Source: Aralia elata
Lineage: Eukaryota; Streptophyta; Magnoliopsida; Apiales; Araliaceae
Direction of reading: 5' to 3'
Assembly (NCBI GenBank): GCA_034770075.1
Contig: CM068383.1
Span: forward strand, 11,497,778-11,561,777
Length of the DNA stretch: 64,000 bases
The notes under the pieces were generated by a model that was not told the origin of the DNA, made no database searches, and worked only from the letters and a program-made list of their open reading frames with translations. Shown here piece after piece: positions 1 through 11,856 of this stretch. Within the stretch, counting starts at the first letter, position 1, and the number at the start of each line of letters is the position of its first letter. Both the position numbers and the translations under genes were made by a program.

Positions 1-1138
1 AATATGGAGATTCAAGTCAACGTCAAGAAGGAAACTACATCTGATATGAAAACTGGATCAAATTAGAAAAGGAAACTGATGAAGACCTGGATTTGGAAAT
101 AAAATCTAATTTGATAAGGAAGCTACTTAAAGCTGGATTTCAAAGATCAAAGAGGATTTAGAATCCTACCATACTTGCAGATTGAAGGCTTCCGAATTAG
201 AATTGGAATAGAATTTTGCTAGGGTTTCAAAGCATCTATAAATACCTTTCACTTGTAATCAGTTGAGACATCTTGGGGACATCCTGGATAATATTTCTTA
301 GATCATATTTTAACATGTTAGCTTAGTTTATTTTTATTCAGTTCTAAGGGGATGTGGAACCTTATTTTCAGTTAATAGTATAATTGAGTTTTGTTATTGA
401 TTCCTTCTTATATGAGATTTATTCTGATAATTTGTTTTAATTGTTTATATGTTATTTGATTTGATTAATTTGATGTGGCCAGTTAAATTAATCTAATTAA
501 TACCATCTGCTAGATTCAGGAATAATATTACGTAATCGATATTGTTTCTAATCACAAGTAGCAGTTAGTAATATTGATTGTGGTCAAGCTTTTGGTTTAT
601 TGCTATGGTTATCAGAAGACAAGTTAAACAATCCGAGCTTATGTGTTTGTTGCTTGGAATAGTCTAATTCCTTAGTTCTTAATGTTGCTGTTATATTAAA
701 TCTAGAGAGCTTATTCTAGGTTGTATAATGGTTAGAATCTTGTGAAGAGCTTGTTTCATTAAGTGACAATCTAAGAGGAATTTCGGGTAGCAGAGCTTGT
801 TGTTATCTAGGACTATTAATCTTATGGAAGGGAGAAGTAATGTTAACTTGATTACACTGTTTCTGTTAATTGGTGAAACTAAACTGAAGAACTGAAGTGT
901 TAATTTATTTGATTATCTTTATTAGTTTAATTATGTTTTCTTTGGTTAATCATAATTCAAAATCCCCCAAATCTTTTATTTATTGTTTTTACTTAGAAAC
1001 ATTAGAACATATTCAAAACAATATCATTCTCTGTGGGATCGACCCTTGCTTATTGCTACAATGTGCTTAGTTTTGAGTTCGAAGAGTTAAGTAAGGTTTT
1101 TATTTTTGGTTTGCTTGACGACAGCTTCCCACTTACCA
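1..1138 (+). mobile_element. Partial Ty3/gypsy-type LTR (3' portion)
   Basis: No protein is encoded here. A TATA box (TATAAATA, 237-244) follows a leader with scattered stops. The 3' part contains a CTGTGGGATCGACCC stretch (about 1032-1046), which is common near the 3' end of LTRs of Tat/Athila-type Ty3 elements in plants; a similar GTGTCGAACCC segment occurs in the Athila-like LTR near 36520. The left end is cut by the window edge. The right end abuts a truncated family-L LTR near 1139. Lineage is inferred from these phrases only. Confidence 0.5.
237..244 (+). promoter_or_regulatory. TATA box of the partial Ty3-type LTR
   Basis: TATAAATA in a plus-strand LTR context, with mixed AT-rich leader downstream. 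It is the likely core promoter of the former retrotransposon. Function is inferred from position and consensus only. Confidence 0.45.
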
Positions 1139-3684
1139 GTTCATCAAGGTTGATAATTTGCAGCTGCTGAATACCTGAAGGAGAAGAGCATCAATGACCA
1201 ACATCAGCAGCATCCAAAAGTTGATCACAAGAAGCTGCTGAGTACCAGAAGTTGAAGAAACTTAAAGATCATCTTATTAGCGTAAACCAACAACCATCAA
1301 CAAACGAACAAGGGTCTTAGTGACCGAACTGGGGTCTACAGATCCTTATCTTAAGTGACTAAACACTTCACGTCTGCTGGGCTTGGAAAGAGGGTCTACA
1401 GATCCTTGTCTTAAGTGACTAAACACTTCAAGTCTATTGGGCTTGGAAAGAGGGTGATGCGTCCATGTCTTAGTGACTAAATACCTCAAGTCTGCTGGGC
1501 TTGAGGAGGGTCAAAGCATTCTTGTCTTAGTGACTAAAAACAACTCAAGTCTGTTGGGCTTGAGGAGGGCGGAGCGTCCTTGTCTTTGTGACTAAATTCT
1601 TAGTAGATTTCCTACTTGCTGAAGTAGAAGAGTGGAGTAGGAGTTGTTTAGTCTCCGAACCACTTAAAACCTCTTGCGTCTTGTACTTCATGTTATTTAC
1701 ATTCTGCATAATAAATGTTATATCTGCTTCCAGCCTTATCGTAGATCTAATCATAGAACTAAAATTATCTTCATATCTTTGAAGGGGTTCTTAACGTATA
1801 TTCCGTTGTGCATGAATTGATTCTGTTTGTAACAACCCGATAATTCATGTAATCTATTATTTGGGTTTATGTATATAAATATTTAATAAAATAAAATTTT
1901 ATTGATATTATAATGTGTTACGTGGTAAGGTCGAATTATGACCTAGATTATGTGTACGTGTTATAATATATGTGTTGTTGTTTCATAAAGGGAAATATAA
2001 TTTTTCCAAGAATAACACTAAAATATTATTCGTGCGGGTACTATTGATGCCAAAAATATTTTAACGTCTTTTTCGATTTTTATTAATTTCGTCAAAGTAT
2101 ATATGCGAAGAATTAATTTTTTTCAAGTGTTGGATTTTGATTGAGCTCATTGGCGATTTAATTAGAAGCCCAAATGGTTAGTAAGAATGGCCCAAGTAAA
2201 GGGCCCAAAACCAAGATCTGTGGCCCATGATCCGCCCAAGTCTTGACCCATGTGAGAAAATGGGTTGTAAGAATTCAGCAAATTGGAGGGAGTACGGTAG
2301 AGAGAGAGAAGGGAGGTGGCCAAAAATAAAGTGGGGAGTATTTTTATTAACTAAGAAAGAAGAATGAGTAGACAAGCAAACATTTCAACCATTAGGAGAG
2401 AAGATGGAGGGAGGGAGCATTTTCGGTCAACATGGTCCTTGAAGAGACCATTTTCCAGACACCATGCATGGAGTATTGTAAGCTTGCCAGTAATTCTCCC
2501 TTCCAAAAAGCTTAACTCTTCTCTTAATAAACCTTGTCTTGCTCATTCATTCCCTCATTTTCTCAGTAAAAGAAAGAAACCAAAAACTAAAGAGAGAAGA
2601 GGAAGTGGGTGTTCGGGAGAAACCAAGAAGGAAGAGAAGAGAGCTAGCTAGAATTTAGAGATAGCAAGAAAGAGATAAGGAATGAGCTAGCAAATTCATT
2701 CATCCTTATTTTTTAATCATTTAAACCTTCCAAGTAACCAAAGTGACAGAAAAAGAAATGGTGGTAAGCTAACCATGGAGTAAGAGCTTCGAGTGTGCTA
2801 AGGGAGAAGAAAAGAGGAATAAGAGTAAGCCTTGTTTATCATCTAGCTAAGCAAATGAGAATCAAAGAGGTAAACAACCAACTTTAAACTCTTCCCACCA
2901 TTATTTCAAGTTTTCTACTTTACTTGTTTGTTGGGTTGAATTTCGTTATTGTTATTGTTAGTTGGTTGTTCATAAATGGTTAAAAATGTTGTTAAGGCCT
3001 TAAAAACCTTCTTAATAACATCCAAAAGTGGAACAAAGAAGAGAAAATCCGAACCCATGCGTAAAAGAGGAAGATAATGGACAAAAATGGACCATGGACT
3101 GTTATGGACTGATTTAGAGGACTTTTGTAGCTATCTTTCATGTTTAAAATCATTGTTAGTTTTTATACTATTATACTTCCATGGGTTATGAGAATATCTC
3201 AGTTGGAATGGAGCAAAAAGGTGTTAAAACGAATTTGTAGTAAGAGATTTAGTAAAACATGTTTAGAAAATGAAGAATGGATGAATAGTGACCGAAGAGT
3301 CAATTTCTGGAATAATTGTGTAACATGAAAAATTATGAGCTTCTGGAGTAGTACACTAAGTTAGGAGTCCGTAGGTTTTGCAACGAACGCATTCCGACTT
3401 CGGATGAAGGAGTTATGACATTTGGGAGAAAATGTGTCAAATCTGTCCAAAAATGCAGAAAACTAGTTCGACTAGGCTCTTTGGAGCCATTTATTTGACT
3501 TGTTAGAGAGTCTATAAAATTATGAATTCATGGTGGTTTTGGACAGCATGTCATAAGCTTTTCATAGTCTCTGAAACGACCTAATTTCGACTTATAACGA
3601 AGAAGTTATGAAGGTTTGAAGTTTGTGTGTCAAAACAGAGCATGATAGGAAACCAAAAAAAATCAAATTAGACAGAGACGAATT

Positions 3685-3785
3685 AGCCGGGGCGAATTCG
3701 TTTGGCCTTGGGAATCCACCGGGGCGAATTCGGCAGAGAAGAACTCGCCGGGGCAAGTTAAATCCGCTTGGGCGAGCTCCACGTG
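3685..3785 (+). repeat. GC-rich 'CGCCGGGGCGA' repeats within solo LTR
   Basis: Four imperfect copies of a GCCGGGGCGAATTCG-type unit stand out in otherwise AT-rich LTR sequence. Related islands occur at 15461-15669 and 40376-40650 in two other family-T LTRs, each next to the shared phrase about restored growth of the LTR consensus (GAAGTTATGAAGG or its complement). See findings. Confidence 0.75.
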
Positions 3786-4953
3786 TTCCAGTTTTGTGGT
3801 TCTGACCTCCTTTAGTAAAATGGGCTTAACTTTCTCATACGAACTCCGATGTGGATGATTCAAGATGATCCGGAAAGCTAAGAAGTAGACCTAAAAATTT
3901 CATTATTTATAATTGAGAGTTAATGCTTATATCAATTTCTAAATTGACCATTTGTAGGACTGTTGTGCATTCAGAGGCAATCAGGGTGCGTCGGGCATGC
4001 ACGTATGCAACGTGTAATGTTTCCGACGATAAAAGATATTGTTCTAAATTCTAAAATATGAACGTTATGATTTTTAATGATACTTAACTTTAATAAATGA
4101 TGAATTAGATAAGTATATGAGCATGCTAAACATATACAAAGGAGGTGAATCGGGCGTGTGATGTATGAACGTCGAAACGCCAGGTAAAGTGTTAATGAAC
4201 TTAAAAAGTGTTTTTATTCAAATGAAACGGACATTATAAGATATGTAATGGGGTTAATATAAACCAATGAGGATGGATGATTATGAGGGTCGTGATGTTT
4301 CCGAACGCTGCGATGCCGAGAGACGATGTTAAAACTTAGTCACGTTTATTAAATTATAAAACGCAAACAACATAAAATGAGATTTATAATAAAAGATGTA
4401 AACCAATAATATGAGGTCTATATGTGGCTAATTGTTGTATTATTATAAATGATATTGTGTAGGCTATTTGAAGAGCAATATAGCGTAAACGGTAAAGAAG
4501 CATAAAAGGCAAGTTTCCTAACTTACACAAACTTTATATTGTGCAAGTTTCTTATACTTACTCAATTGTTATATTTGAGCAAGTTTTCTAATTCATTCGA
4601 TTATATTCTTATGAATGGTATAAGATGTATTGAAGTTCTAATTTGCGCAATTGCTTATATATTGTGTGAATTCTAAACTTATGCAAATCTTTTAATATTT
4701 GTACAAGTTGTTCAAGCTATGCTAAATTACAAAATTATATGTTGTTAATTATAGAATTTCATTTGTTTTATGAACTTCATCTTATTATGTGAAATAATTT
4801 ATAAAAGAGAGTTAATTGTCATTTGATTCGGTTTAACTCGATTGTGAGCTATTCCAGATGGAATTTTATTGTTGGTGACATGAATTATAATAAATCTTGA
4901 ATTGTGAAAATTGATTGTGCCAAATCAAATCAGTTTGGACAATTACTAGTATA

Positions 4954-5115
4954 GGTTACACCCCGTGCAACAATGGTATTTGTATGAACGAATATGGCTA
5001 TGGTTGCACCTCGTGCAACAATGTGTTTTGTATGAACGAATATGGTTATGGTTGCACCCCGTGCAACAATGTATATTGTATGAACAAATATGGTTATGAT
5101 TGCACCCCGTGCAAT
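4954..5115 (+). repeat. 48-bp tandem repeat in solo LTR (3.4 units)
   Basis: Units start at 4954, 5002, 5050 and 5098, each close to GGTTGCACCCCGTGCAACAA followed by TGTATGAACGAATATGG. Because 48 is a multiple of three, the array is open in one frame and yields a 16-residue Cys/Tyr/Asn repeat. The head of each unit (TTGCACCCCGTGCAA) is itself a near-perfect palindrome. It lies inside a non-coding LTR, so translation is unlikely to matter. Confidence 0.85.
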
Positions 5116-5795
5116 GGTGTGTGGTTAAACGTTATGTTCAAGAACGTGTTATGCCAATAATCGCACTTACGTGCAAACTAAAGAAGAAAAGTTCTAGAAT
5201 TGAACTTTCGATGAGTTTAAGATTATGTTTATTCATGAAAGATGTTTGAAGTAAAAGGAAAATGTTATTCCTGATTGTTGAGATGTTTCACAATTATTGT
5301 TCAATTGTTAAAGTTTGCAGATAGATTATTCTATACATGATTGTTGTTTATTCAACTGCTTATACCAGCTGGGCAATTAAATGCCACCCTTATAAATTCT
5401 AAAATTTTTGCAGCTAGAGCAGAAGGATCTGAAAAGTCAGAGAAAGTAGGAGAAAGAAAAATGTTAAGAAGAAAGAGTTAAAGTCTATGTTGTGTTTTAA
5501 TATTATGTTAAGTTTGTAATATTATTTGATATAGTTATGTGAAAGTCTTCGTACCTGCGATTGGATGAAGACATATGGTTATAATGTTGTATTTATATTT
5601 ATGTCTGTAAGATTTTATAGATGGATATGAGTCACAGTACCGCGGAGCACCAAACCCGAGGTTAAGGTAACCTGGATTTAGGGGCGTCACACTGTTAATC
5701 ATAACTGTTATACTTTTCGTAACAGACGGAAAAATTTTTAAAGGATCTATTCAACCCCTCCTTCTAGATATCTTTTGTGTCCCAAGGAACTAACA

Positions 5796-6516
5796 AATTT
5801 TATTTTAATAATAGTAACAACTTATTATTATGTAAGATTCCCTTATTAGAAAATTGTTTCCTTATAAAATTATATATAATCATGGGCTAATAGTTTAGAA
5901 ACCAAACTCACAAATCTTTGAAAACACATTCACGAGTTTAAAAACAAAACTCGCAAATCTTTGAAAACACCTACTCACGAGATTAGAAACCAAACTCACC
6001 AATTTTTGAAAGCACTCACTCCCAATTTAGAAACCAACCTCTCCAACCTTTTAAAACACACATTCAAAAGTTTAGAAACCAAGCTCATCATCTTTGAAAA
6101 CATTCACGAATTTAGAAACCAAATTCACCACTTTTAGAAACAAACGCGAGTTTAAAAACTAAACTCCCTTCTTTTAAAAACACTGAAAATAAAGTGTAGA
6201 AACAAAACTCACAAATCTTTGAAAACACATGCTCACGAGTTTAAAAATCAAATTCACCAATCTTTGAAAACACTCATTCTCCAGTTTAGAAACAAAACTC
6301 ACTAACCTTTGATAACACGTACGCATTCACAAGTTTAAAAACAAAACTCACAAACTTTTACATATAAACTCACAGATTACTTTTTGAATAAAAAAATTTA
6401 AATAACTTTTTCTAAAAGTCCCTTCCTAGTCAAAATTGAACCCCGCTAAGATAAAATGAACTCACTTACAACTCATGCCACTAAACACAAACTATAGAAT
6501 GACACAAGACACATAG
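5796..6516 (+). repeat. Direct repeat copy A with ~41-bp minisatellite
   Basis: This stretch matches 9398-10131 along most of its length, from an AATAATAGTAACAA start to GACACAAGACAC near the end. Inside, 5896-6385 is a tandem array of about a dozen ~41-bp units carrying GTTTAGAAACCAAACTCACC and CTTTGAAAACAC. No ORF of interest is present. It is cut at 6517 by the start of a family-T LTR fragment. Confidence 0.8.
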
Positions 6517-6930
6517 TGTGACGCTCCCAAATCCGTGTACTAGTTACAACAGACTTGGTACATGACTATTCATCCACATATATGCTAACTAGTTATTATT
6601 ATAAGCTAGGCTATACGATACATTAATTATTTATATTATTTACATATACATGCTCAGGTCTTACTTATACAATATGAACAAAGACATTAGTTCCAAAATA
6701 TTACATCATAAATTATTTATTTAATTATCACAATACTATTTATTTATTCTTCATCGTTAGCCATGCTCTTTTCTTTATCTTCTACACCCGACCCTTCAGT
6801 TCCTTGGTCTTAGTTACCAACATAAAATTTATACAAGAGTAAGCAACTAATTCGCTTAGCAAGTATAGCAGTCTAAAATAAAATAAAAATAATTGGCACC
6901 AAATCAATATTAGGGACTGCATGTTGTTAG
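6517..6930 (-). mobile_element. Family-T LTR fragment (minus orientation)
   Basis: It starts TGTGACGCTCCCAAATCC, as do the solo LTRs at 13613 and 24138. Like the one at 24138 it then carries CAGGTCTTACT, a TTTATCTTC-type stretch and GAGTAAGCAACTAATTCGCT. Similarity fades after about 6930, and no matching far terminus (GGGTTGTCACA type) was found before 9398. The right boundary is therefore approximate and the copy is probably truncated. Confidence 0.65.
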
Positions 6931-9397
6931 TTAAGCAGTTTTGAGCTCTCGAACTTGTAGTTACTTTTATTATTAATTCATTTAGTACTATAGTGCAACT
7001 AATATTATCTATATAAATATATAATAAGATAAAATTTGGTTTTTTACTCTCCGTTTATAATTTTTGGCATCGGTTTAGAATTTTATTATAACTGAAACAT
7101 TTTTTTAAAGTCTCTCTAATTTTATTTTATGTAGTTTATAACAATCTAAATAGCTAGTAATAAAATAAAAGTTAATAGGACTCTTTTCTTATACATGTTC
7201 CATGTTAATTTGGGTTGATTCCTGTAATTGTCTTCCAACCTTAGCAAAAAATTATGATGGCATAATATCATAAGATTTAATAATAAATTATGAAACAATA
7301 AAACCACTCTAAATTATATGCAATTAGTAAGTTAAGTTGTACTGAACCAAAATTGTTTGTATGTTCTTACAAATTTTAGTGTTAACTTATTATTCTACAA
7401 TAATTTTATTTTATAAAAGAGATCTTTAATTACTTAGTTATACAATAAACTTTAGGGTTCGTTAACTGTTTCAACTTTCATGTTTTTGTTTTCTATTTTT
7501 ATTTTCATATATTTCTGCTTTTACTTACTTTTCACTAAATTAAACAAAATCAGATAGCGTTGTTTGATAATTTAATTTCAATATTAGTTTTATTTATTTT
7601 TATAAAGAGGAAAAGTTTAAAATTTTGTTGTTAACAATGTTCGATGCCTAGATCTTATTCAAATTGAAATGGCTCCTTATGTTGCCAAAATTGCAGAAGA
7701 ATATTTTTTTTTGTAATTGTAGAAACACAAAATTGAAAGCAGAAAGAGTTACCCAACAAACCCTAAGTAACCAATTCATACAAGGAAATCTCCAAAAAGA
7801 TTTCTACAAAGAAAATGAATGAAGTGGAATAATCTTGGTGTGCAACTAAATCTAATGAAGAAAAGATATGTTAATATAGAATATCTTTTTGAAAAGAAGT
7901 TGATTACCACTGAGATCGAAATTAATTCTTGCCACAAAAAATAATTGAAACCATGAGTCTATAAACAGAGGAGAACCAAGATAGATTTGGGGTTAGAGTT
8001 ATGTACATATCACGTGTAAAGCACGAAGTCTTTTTTGTTTCTTTAATAATATTATTATATATTGGTTAATATATTATATTATACTTATAAAATAAGAGCA
8101 ACAATTTAGTGTTATACAAGACGATCGATCTTCATAGGAAAATAATTTCCTTGTAAAATTATATCTAAATAATAAGAATAATATTGTATTTATAATTGAA
8201 ATATAATTATACTTATATTCTAAAAATTATTTTTTTCTCATATTATATAATCTAAGTAGTAATAAAATCTTGTTTAATAATGGTAACAGATAAATATTTA
8301 GTAAGATGACCTTATGATTTTTTATTTTGTAAGAAATATATTACTAATTTTAGTTTTTGACTTGGTTGAAATAAATTATGTCAATGCTAATGTTTTTAAT
8401 TATATATCAAATTATTATTAGATAGAGGAATTGATTTTTAGTTTTCTTATTTAATAATTGAATCAAATTGTAGGTTAATTTGTTATATCTATACCTTTCA
8501 TGTTAATAACAGTAACAATTTAATATTCGATAGATATCCTTATAAGAAAATTATTTCCTTATATATATATATATATATATATATAGGTAATAATGATAAT
8601 AATAATAAAATCCTAATTATTTTGGAAACATAATTAGACTTATAATTTAGTAATATTTAACAAATTAATATTTGGTAAGATTATCTGATAATTGTTTTAT
8701 TCTAAAATTTTATTACTTTTCTTTATTTCTGATGGTCTTATTATACAATTTGTTTAGTTCTTATTGTATTTTCTTTTATAAATGTATTGTTGAAAAGAGT
8801 AATTTGTTTTCAATGTTTAAATTTTAATTCTAATAATAATATAGTTTAATATTTGGTAAGTTGATTTTTGTAAGAAAATTAAATAGTTTCCTTCTAAAAT
8901 AAATTATCTAAGTAATAATAAAATACTACTTATACTTGAAATATAATTACCCTTATGTTATAGTGATAATTACAAATTAAATTATGAAAGCAATATAGTT
9001 TCGAATTTGGTGTTTCTTTTTCTCAAACTATATTATCTAAATAATAATAAAATTCTACTTATACCTTAAATATACTTATATTTTAATAATAGTAACAAGT
9101 TCAAGTTATTTATGGCAATTTTTATGAAAAATTATTTTCTTCTCAAACTATATTATCTAAATAGTAATAAACTCTAATTTAACAAATTAATATTTGGTAA
9201 GTTGATCTTATGATTTTTTATTTTATTTTTTTTGTAAAAAATATATTACTAATTTTAGTTCTTGACTCGGTTGAACCAAATTATGATAATATTGATGGTT
9301 TTAATTTTTTTTTTACATTATTAGACATAAAATTTGTTTTTTTTTCTTATTCAATAATTGAATCATATTAATTGTTGGTTAATATATTATATCTTAC
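6931..9397. other. AT-rich spacer with degenerate ~260-400 bp repeats
   Basis: No gene is seen. From about 8100, versions of a unit recur near 8130, 8530, 8862, 9120 and 9437. The unit carries TTATAAGAAAATTATTTCC, an AATAATAATAAAATC tract and AATATTTGGTAAG. A TA microsatellite lies at about 8558-8584. The 7,670-8,000 stretch is less AT-biased but has no recognisable coding content. Confidence 0.6.
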
Positions 9398-10131
9398 CTT
9401 TTATTTTAATAATAGTAACAATTTAGTATTATGTAAGATATCCTTATAAAAAAATTGTTTCCTTATAAAATTATATATAATCATGGGCTAAGAGTTTGGA
9501 AACCAAACTCACCCATCTTTAAAACACACATTCATGACAAATTCACCAATCTTTGAAAACACCTACTCACGAGTTTAGAAACTAAACTCGCCAATCTTTG
9601 AAAGCACTCACTCCTAATTTAGAAACCAAACTCTCTAACCTTTTAAAACACGCATTCAAGAGTTTAGAAATCAAACTCCCTCTTTTGAAAGCATTCACGA
9701 GTTTAGAAACCAAACTCACCACTATTAAAAACAAACACGAGTTTATAAACTAAACTCCCTTCTTTTAAAACACACAAACTAGAGTACTTTAGAAACGAAA
9801 CTGACAAATCTTTGAAAATACACACTCATGAGTTTAGAAACCAAACTCACCAATCTTTAAAAGCACGCATTCCCAAGTTTAGAAATCAAATTCATCAACC
9901 TTTGAAAACACGTATGCATTCTTGAGTTTAAAAACAAAACTCACAAACCTTTGCATATAAACCCATGGATAACTTTTTGAATAAAAAGCTTTAAATAACT
10001 TTTTCTAAAAGTCCCTTCCTAGCCAAAATTGAACCCCACTAGGATAAATAAACTTACTTACAACTCATGACACCAAACACACGCTATGGAATGACACAAG
10101 ACACTTAGGCACAAAACACTTAATTAGAACA
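9398..10131 (+). repeat. Direct repeat copy B with ~41-bp minisatellite
   Basis: Second copy of the 5796-6516 sequence, with the same order of parts and the same ~41-bp minisatellite (about 9489-9965). It ends directly against the target site of the family-L element at 10137. The copies differ by scattered substitutions and small indels, so the duplication is not recent. Confidence 0.8.
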
Positions 10132-10540
10132 CATACTGTTGGGAATCTATATGCAATCGTTAAGTCCATTATCATAGGGGGAGAATGTTATAAGATCTGC
10201 ATGAGATTACCATTATTCATTATATGTGATTTGATTGATGACAAAATGATAAGAAGAACATTCATTGCTGGTAAAGCCTTGTAAAGTCCTTAATGAAATA
10301 TATGTACAAGGACATTGAATTAAAAGATCAAATATGTTAGGTTGATCTAAGCTGAAACTGTTATGTATCTGATCAAAGCATATTTGTAACATTAGGCATT
10401 GTAAAGTCCTTAAATGAATTGATGTACAAGGACTTAGAATAGAAAAAGATCAAACTTGTTAGGTTGATCTTATGAGCTGAAATGATATATGTAATAGCCA
10501 GACTGTCCGAAGAGCACTGCACAAACATCCAGTAAAGGAT

Positions 10541-11856
10541 CGTAGAGCAGTCAGCAAACCTGGAGTCAAGCATGTCATCGTAGAGTTCTCTCGACAGAAC
10601 GTAAAGCACTCTCGACAGAACGTAGAGCACTCTCGGTAGGACATAGAGCTCTCTCGGTAGATCGTAGAGTTATCTCAGCATCGCAATGCTAACTCTCAGG
10701 ATCGTAGAGTCTGCCAGACAAATACAGTGAAAGGCTCGACAGGTCGTAGAGCTCACTCGGCTGCACTCTCTCGGCATTGTAGAGTTGAGGCCAGGCAAAA
10801 GCACAACTCACTCTCAGAATCGTAGAGTGTAATAGGCACACCGCATAATGAAAAACGGTCAAGTGCATCATAGAGTTGAGCATGTCATCGCAGAACTTGC
10901 AAAGCAAACGTAGAATATGGCTCGGCAGATCAAGAAGCTTACTCAGTATCGTAGAGTGTGCACTACAGAGTGAAGATCGTTGTGCTAACATGGGTTCGTA
11001 GAGTCAGTCCAGTCAACCACTCTACGACTCCCATGAACAATCTACAATCAAGCAACAACGTAGAACAGTCTCTGCTTAAGCACTCAAAGTTAAAGTAGCC
11101 ATCTTCATAAAGACCTCTAAGTAAGCTGAGCATGAGCTATCAGACATAGAAAAAATCTCTAAGTACATCCGAAGCATCAATCCATAACGGAGTTCACAGG
11201 GCAGCTCAAGCACACACTCTACGATCCATCAAGACTCTATGACCTACACCAAAGACAAGGTCGTAGAGTAGGAAAGCAACAGCCAGACCAAGTGATCGTA
11301 GAGTTAAGCCTAAGATTGCAGAGGTACTCAAACAGTCTCAGCAAAGCAACAAAAGATCATAGAGCAGTACTCTATGACGTAACATAAGAGAGAATGTCTG
11401 AAGATTAGGTAGAGCAGTCCTCTACATCAAAAGTGCTACAACATCAGAAGATCATAGAGCAGTCCTCTTTGACACAGCAGCACGGCTAACACCTGAAGAT
11501 CATAGAGCAGTCCTCTATGACACAGCAGCAGGGCTAACACCTTAAGAACATAGAGCAGTCCTCTATGATAAGCATACTGCAAGCAATAGCTCAACAAAGA
11601 TCATAACACTATGCTCTGGAACGTAAAGCTTAAATAGAGAGATCACAGAGCATAAAAGGCAAACTACAGAATAGTAAGAAGTACATTAAAGCGTAAATGC
11701 AAGTGTAGTCAGCCACTCTACGAACTCCAAGGCATCACAAGGCCACACTGAAGTGAGCAGCCAACTCTACGATCAGAGGCAACAGACTTCAGTTTGAAGC
11801 AAGCAGATAACTCTACGATCAAAAGCAACAGGATACAACCCAGTTAATCGTAGAGT
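10541..11856. repeat. Dense array of CGTAGAG / CTCTACG motifs
   Basis: By eye there are about 12 exact CGTAGAG and 5 exact CTCTACG, plus about ten one-base variants (CATAGAG, TGTAGAG, CGTAAAG), in about 1.3 kb. The core is usually ATCGTAGAGT. The first five tandem copies start at 10579, 10600, 10621, 10642 and 10663, exactly 21 bp apart. Later gaps are mostly near 20 or 40-43 bp. Forward copies dominate the left part and reverse copies the right. The matching array in the 3' LTR keeps the 21-bp phase (23362, 23383, 23404, 23425, 23446). Function is unknown. Confidence 0.9.
11358..11567 (+). repeat. 48-bp tandem array of short hairpins
   Basis: Five units begin at 11358, 11408, 11453, 11501 and 11549. 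Each has a stem CATAGAG / CTCTATG around the loop CAGTC or CAGTA. The second unit instead has GTAGAG / CTCTAC, so one A-T pair became G-C on both arms. One unit (11453) has a single mismatch. The same array, with the same G-C variant unit, lies at 28816-29024 and in the inverted copy at 57358-57514. Confidence 0.85.

Larger units (their letters stand above)
1828..5691 (+). mobile_element. Solo LTR, family T (Ty3/gypsy, Tekay/Del-like)
   Basis: It begins TGTAACAACCCG and ends GGGGCGTCACA, and is flanked by the perfect 5-bp target duplication CTGTT (1823-1827 and 5692-5696). Removing it rejoins the family-L LTR sequence seen around 13170-13200. It contains no coding domains, so it is a solo LTR left by LTR-LTR recombination. 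Orientation comes from the related LTR at 38570-42631, whose matching 3' end lies next to a PBS. Tekay/Del-like is inferred from large LTR size, terminal sequence and initiator-Met PBS of the relative; it has not been tested against a database. Confidence 0.88.
1139..5795 (+). mobile_element. 5'-truncated family-L giant copia-type LTR, split by a solo LTR
   Basis: The segments 1139-1827 and 5692-5795 line up with the last ~0.85 kb of the intact family-L LTR at 10137-13284. They share the CATCAG-rich segment, several degenerate 59-bp tandem units ending in GGAGGGCGGAGCGTCCTTG, and the end ...GGAACTAACA. The 5' two-thirds, including the CGTAGAG array, is missing, and no PBS follows 5795. The solo LTR at 1828-5691 explains the 3.9-kb gap between the two parts. 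Confidence 0.8.

Noticed and set aside
2364..2651. 95-residue basic ORF in the solo LTR
   Set aside because: Lies in the GA-rich leader part of a family-T LTR; the matching part of the LTR at 38570-42631 is not open in this way.
10373..10991. Cys/Ser/Leu-rich antisense ORFs of 61-100 residues
   Set aside because: Open only because the motif array lacks stops in that frame; frame is not kept equally in the 3' LTR.
11358..11567. microRNA precursor
   Set aside because: Stems are only 6-7 bp, far too short for a miRNA precursor.
10541..11856. CRISPR-like array from regularly repeated CGTAGAG motifs
   Set aside because: Repeat is 7-10 bp, spacers are not unique and constant, and the context is a plant LTR element.
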